Assembly (NCBI GenBank): GCA_031763025.1
Contig: JASSKH010000014.1
Location: forward strand, 11,851,201-11,915,200
DNA from: Macrocystis pyrifera
Lineage: Eukaryota > Sar > Phaeophyceae > Laminariales > Laminariaceae
DNA length: 64,000 nt
Direction: 5' to 3'
In this document: piece by piece, positions 59,990 to 64,000 of the stretch
Layout: the number at the start of each line of letters is the position of its first letter
Numbering within the stretch: the first letter of the stretch is position 1
Translations under genes and position numbers: made by a program
Notes under the pieces: generated by a model
Database searches by the model: none
Told to the model about the DNA's origin: nothing
Seen by the model: only the letters and a program-made list of their open reading frames with translations

Positions 59990-60770
59990 CAGACCCTATA
60001 CCTAGGCGTCATTATCGACGAAAACGGTTACATGTCGCTCGAAATCGACCGACGAATTCGTCGCATGCGGGCATGCTTCAAACGATTCGTCCCGGGGTTG
60101 TGTGACAGGACGATCGCCTCGGTTGGTCTGAGAGTACGAGAATGATGAAGGCCGAGTGGTTGAGACGCTGGTGTCCGATTGGGTGTCATGGACCATCCAA
60201 GTGGAACACGTCGCCAAGCTTCGAACAGCTCACCACGGTGTTTTCTTCCGAACCATCGACTTCCACCGCCGACGTGCCAACCACACGCCACCCTCTCGTA
60301 CGTAAAGGCCCTCAAAATTGCGCCAAGATCGAACAAAAGGGTATAGGGCGGCTCTTGTTTGCGGGGGCCGTGGCACGGCAAAGCAAGGAGCGACCACGAA
60401 ACCAGTCGGGAAACGATTGGGACGATAGCTATTCGGGAGAGCCTGAGACCTGGCGGCTTGGCATGGATGCATAATCCACGGCCGGCCGTAGGGAGTTCCG
60501 ACACACCGAAGGGTCAGCGAAACTCTTCTCAGTGTTTGGGTCTCAGACCCTGTTTTGGTCAACTGCAGCACAAATGCGGGGAACTTGTTGTGGGGGAGTC
60601 CTTGACACAGCGGAACGGTTGACGGTGAAATCGCACAAAAATGAGGCTCAGCCAGTTGATAAGGCCGTCAGTGGGGCCCAAGGGAATGGGGGCAGGGGAG
60701 GCAATTGGATTAGTAGGAGGAATCCGGCCAAGGGAATGGGGACAGTGGGGGCAACAGTAGGAGGATAAAA
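59990..60770 (+). pseudogene. LINE (non-LTR) reverse transcriptase C-terminal fragment
   Basis: Pieces of one protein lie in successive frames: YLGVIIDENGYMSLEIDRRI (from 59999), then VVETLVSDWVSW and HHGVFFRTIDFHRRR (60153-60280), then RLLFAGAVARQSKE (60345-60390), then FGSQTLFW and VLDTAERLT (60535-60630). YLG-hydrophobic followed by a basic helix and the LFAGAVAR block is the end of a LINE ORF2, after the catalytic domain. At least three frame changes and an early stop show a dead copy. The upstream RT core is absent, as in a 5'-truncated insertion. No A tail was recognised. Confidence 0.75.
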
Positions 60771-61089
60771 TAAGCAGAAGAGGACCAAAGTTGGACAAAG
60801 ACAGCCGACTGGGTAGTGAGGCATAAGGGCGACTTGGTAGTAAGTAAAACATGTCTATTATGCTGTTCGTGCCGCTATCCGCTGCTTGCATCAGGTTAGG
60901 AAGTGATATTCCTTGTTTTATTTTATGTTTCGCATATTGACCCTCTCTCTGATTTCTTGACGCTGTTATTTTTTCCCCGTTTTTCTTCGATGTCATCCTT
61001 TTCAATGGAGTCTTGTGGTGTGGGTGGATGACGAGCATGCTGTGTTTGATTCGTATTGCCCAACGCATCTTCTCCAGGGGTGAAAGGGG
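60771..61089. other. no gene seen
   Basis: A minus frame of 180 codons (60559-61101) runs antisense to the LINE fragment and shows no domain. Confidence 0.4.
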
Positions 61090-61290
61090 GTTGACGAACA
61101 AACGGACGGAGACGGCAGACAGGATAACAAAGTACCAGACCGACCATTAATTAATTGCGGTTTGAACCTGTCCATGCTGCTCGTACCACAAACTGCTGCG
61201 GCTGGCTGGAGGGTGTCTCTTTTTGTATTTCATGTTGTTTTTTTTCGGTTTGCCTGTTGCTTTTTTTTGTGTTGGTTTATAGTTTTACTA
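61090..61290 (+). repeat. T-rich dispersed repeat, copy P3 (5' part)
   Basis: GTTGACGAACAAACGGACGG, ACAAAGTACCAGACCGACCA and CTCGTACCACAAACTGCTGC match 51715-51830, followed by a T-rich stretch (GGTTTGCCTGTTGC as in P1). Confidence 0.55.
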
Positions 61291-61766
61291 CGTATCTGTA
61301 TACGAAGTATATATATTATCTTGTTCTGTATTGTCTGCCATACATAACCCCTCACGGGGAGTGCGACACATGTTACTCGTGTCATTCGAGTTCGTTTTCT
61401 CTCTTTTCATGCTGAAATATTTGTGTGACGTGCCTGTCACATCCGGTATAACGGCTTGGTATTGCAGTGCCTATTCCGCTATCTGGATAACAGGGCGGTG
61501 AATATTATCAACATTTACAGTGTCCGTACGCAACTAAGAAGGTTCGTTCTAATCAGGAAACGTTTTTTCCAGAACTTTCAAAGTTTGACAATAATTGGAG
61601 ATATGTATCAAGATACGGAGGCGGTCTGTCACTATTCGTGAAATTCTTCATAAGAAGCAAAAATATCATGTTCGTTAAATCTCGCATGCCTGGCAAGAAA
61701 AATCAGGATATTCTGGACGGCAGGCTCCGGTGAACACAACCACAGCCACAGCGATACTGTGCGCAT
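61291..61766. other. no gene seen
   Basis: Short frames only. Confidence 0.4.
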
Positions 61767-62098
61767 ATTTATTTATTTATTTATTTATTGTTTTCATCAC
61801 TTTTACTTTCCAGCCCACTCGTTGGAGGTTTTACCCTCGACGATCTTCTGGACAAGCCGTGGTCACAGGTGTCGTCCCTTCTCCCCCCCGGTGCGTGCCT
61901 TTATTTTTTGTCGCGCATAGGGTTCAGCATTCCCACTGCTCGTCGATTTTCATCGAATGTAGCCAACTCACGCTTTCGCGCTTGCCGCTTATCAATTTTT
62001 TATGCAAGAAAACGTCCCTATGAGCATGCACTCGGTGAGACTTGAACCCGCGAAATTGATCTTGACAGGCACGCGGACCACCTATCAAGCCACCGGAG
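61767..62098 (-). mobile_element. tRNA-derived SINE, copy 4 (full head)
   Basis: On the minus strand it starts CCGGTGGCTTGATAGGTGGT (A-box) and continues to GGGTTCAAGTCTCA (B-box), then the common body, and ends in GTGATGAAAACAATAAATAAATAAA. The tail has evolved into an (AAAT)n microsatellite. Head and body are close to copies 1 and 2. Confidence 0.85.
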
Positions 62099-62479
62099 AC
62101 GCCGATATGGATGGGTGTGTCGCATACGCACGGCGTGTGGGCGGCATCGTTATACCGTGGGATCTGTGCGTGGTGTCTGTTGTGTGCCGATATATGCCCA
62201 GACTGTGTGCTCACAGCTCACGAGGGCCTGGGGAAGAAACCGGGCAACTTTACTGGCCGCTCGTACTGAAACCAGGGATATCATCTTGTCCACTCCCCCC
62301 GCTGCAAAACAACTTTGAGCGCCCGCCAAGCGCTCCAGCGTACACGGATCGGGCCGAGACCTCGACAAATGTGTCTGGCCGGGCGTTTGGTGTCCGTCTT
62401 GGTGGTTTGACGAAAAGTGCCGTACAAAGAGAGAAGTTGGCAAAAGTATGAACATGTTTCAAACATACGTATACATATG
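62099..62479. other. no gene seen between SINE copies
   Basis: A 149-codon plus frame starts inside the SINE (62002-62451) and is not a gene. No domain. Confidence 0.4.
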
Positions 62480-62810
62480 TTTTAATCATCACATTTTTGA
62501 CTCTCCAGCCTAACTCGTAGGAGGCTTCACCCTCAGCGATCTTCCGGACAAGCAGTGTCGTCCCTTCTCCGACCCCGGTACGTGCTTTTTTTATTGTTTT
62601 GGTCGCGCCTAAATATTTAGGGTTCAGCATTCCCACTGCTGGTCGATGTTGGTTGAACGTAGCTAACTCACGCTCTCGCGCTTTCCGCTGCTACTGCTGT
62701 AATATTTTTTTTCCCCCGGAATCAAGTCCCTACGAGCATGCACTCACTGAGACTCGAACCCACGAAAATGATCTTACTAAAAACGCGCGACACCCAGCAA
62801 GCCACCGGGG
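62480..62810 (-). mobile_element. tRNA-derived SINE, copy 5
   Basis: On the minus strand it runs from CCCCGGTGGCTTGCTGGGTG through GGGTTCGAGTCTCA and the common body to the AAAATGTGATGATTAAA end. More diverged than copy 4. Confidence 0.8.
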
Positions 62811-62844
62811 ACGTAAAACAAAACAAAGTCACCCACCCAACTAA

Positions 62845-62917
62845 CCTCCTACGAGTGGGCTGGAAAGCAAAAGTGATGAAAAAAAAAAAAAAAAAAACAA
62901 ACAAACAAACAAACAAT
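62845..62917 (+). mobile_element. tRNA-derived SINE, copy 6 (3' fragment)
   Basis: Only the last 35 bases of the body (CCTCCTACGAGTGGGCTGG, AAAAGTGATG) plus about 19 A and (AAAC)n remain. It lies tail-out next to copy 5 in the opposite orientation. A strongly 5'-truncated insertion. Confidence 0.8.
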
Positions 62918-63355
62918 CCACTGGTTGTGCCAGTATTTCGCCAACCCAAATAACAAGACACGAAAAAAAAACTGACCCACACAGAAGATCCCCTGAAACA
63001 GCGCATGAAAATGTGATATTCCATGGCACCACAGACCAAGGAAGGGGTGGGGTTGTTTTGTCGTCCAGGATACATTTTTTTTTGTGCTATTAATAGTTGG
63101 TGAAGTGACGAAAAAATTCAACCGGATGGATCATACGTTACGTACTCCATCCATTTCATTTATGATGTGTACTCAGTTTGGTATGGCTACACCCTCAACT
63201 AAAGAAAGCATTTCAGATTTTGGAGACTACACGCCATGTTCATTCAGAAGAAGTTTTTATAATTGCAGGTCCATGGGCAAAACACTGCTCGTGGCGTTTT
63301 AGTTGCTTGGGTAGCATGTTAATAATTTTGGCCCAAAAGCGACCAGCTACGTATA
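62918..63355. other. no gene seen
   Basis: Short frames only. Confidence 0.4.
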
Positions 63356-63388
<33 letters not shown>

Positions 63389-63475
63389 CGTTGTCTTCAC
63401 GTTAAATCGTCCTTTCTACCCAACTTCATCAGTACACGCTGTGTCCGTCCTGATTCCTTATCCTAGAGAGATACT
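63356..63475 (-). repeat. T-rich dispersed repeat, copy P4 (3' end, inverted)
   Basis: On the minus strand: GGTAGAAAGGACGATTTAACG then TGAAGACAACGAC and (AAC)9. This matches the 3' ends of P1 and P2. Confidence 0.6.
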
Positions 63476-63826
63476 GACTCCGGGGTTGCAGGCTGTGAGA
63501 CAGAGGAAGACCAAAAATAATAATACATATGTATACACCTGGTCATATGTATACCTGATTTTGGTCAAAACAAAAACGAAAGCTGTGAGATCGAGAATTT
63601 CGTTGAAACTATCTTCGCAAGCTGTATGTATACGTGGTACTGAGATCGCGCGTACTACGGGTTTATATGGCCTCATTCATGAAGGTTACACAGCCAGTCG
63701 GCATGTGAGCAAGACAAAATCTGATCCAGAAGCTGCAGAGTTGCAAAAGCGGGTGCGTCCATATTTGAGGAAAATGGCGAAAAAAAAGCAAGTACGTAAT
63801 GTTCCGAGGGTTGCACGTACAGTAGT
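63476..63826 (+). other. possible coding remnant, not called
   Basis: The 136-codon frame at 63441-63851 has a basic C-terminal part (AAELQKRVRPYLRKMAKKKQ) of protein-like composition but starts inside a repeat and ends inside a MITE. No family recognised. Confidence 0.25.
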
Positions 63827-63961
63827 AGTACGGGGGATCATAAATAAATAGTAAATAGGACAAAATATCGTTATTAAAAATAGTAGGTGAATATGTACTT
63901 TTTTGTATTTACCATCGGTCCTATTTACTATATTTCTAATAATCGTCCCCCGCAATTATTA
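63827..63961. mobile_element. palindromic MITE, copy H (diverged)
   Basis: TACGGGGGATCATAAATAAA at the left, TCGTCCCCCGCAATTATTA at the right, with GTAAATAGGAC and GGTCCTATTTAC as inner inverted arms. An older variant of the family. Confidence 0.65.
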
Positions 63962-64000
63962 ATAGTAGTTCGCCACAGGGGTGTATCAGTGTTGGGGATT

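Noticed and set aside
60150-60200. tRNA A-box-like GGCCGAGTGGTTGAGACGCTGG
   Set aside because: It lies within the LINE fragment, where the other frame reads VVETLVSDWVSW. No B-box or paired stems follow at the right distance.

Overview
The window looks like nuclear DNA of a eukaryote with many introns and few genes, most likely a stramenopile alga and possibly a brown alga. The reasons are: isolated short exons with GTGAGTG-type donors and AG acceptors; leucine-rich repeats (LRRs) encoded one per 72-nt exon, as known in brown algal receptor-like families; a DIRS-like tyrosine-recombinase retroelement; and a LINE tail of a type I associate with stramenopile genomes. No bacterial operons, rRNA or CRISPR are visible. 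Most of the sequence is intron, intergenic or repeat DNA, and most open frames in it are chance.

Layout. 1-12.7 kb is repeat-rich: a decayed satellite (0.84-2.26 kb), two tRNA-derived SINE copies (2.6 and 3.2 kb), short tandem duplications, two palindromic MITEs (9.8 and 10.6 kb) and an inverted SINE copy (11.8 kb). 12.7-44 kb is the main biological content. It holds three tandem, diverged, same-strand units of about 11-12 kb. Each carries LRR exons of 72 nt in phase 2-2, a 42-nt LRR C-cap exon in phase 2-2, a short exon switching phase, and a 75-nt cysteine-containing exon in phase 1-1. A signal-peptide exon (12713) heads the first unit. Units 1 and 3 keep intact exons mixed with broken ones, while the LRR part of unit 2 is degenerate. 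Fragments of a fourth unit lie at 45.2-45.7 kb. If expressed, such a gene would make a secreted or surface LRR protein, but I cannot show that any unit is complete.

45-64 kb is repeat-rich again. It contains more MITEs (46.7, 52.7, 52.9 and 63.8 kb), a tRNA-like sequence (50.5 kb), a T-rich repeat family, a fossil DIRS-like element on the minus strand (about 53.6-58.4 kb, including an 82-nt C tract), a frameshifted LINE tail (60.0-60.8 kb) and three further SINE copies (61.8-62.9 kb).

The strongest candidate for something new is the LRR exon-cassette array. Its exons are strictly length- and phase-conserved while their sequences are very diverse, so whole cassettes could be exchanged without losing frame. 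The new-looking repeat families (SINE, TA-flanked palindromic MITE, dispersed TACCWGGTA motif) come next.
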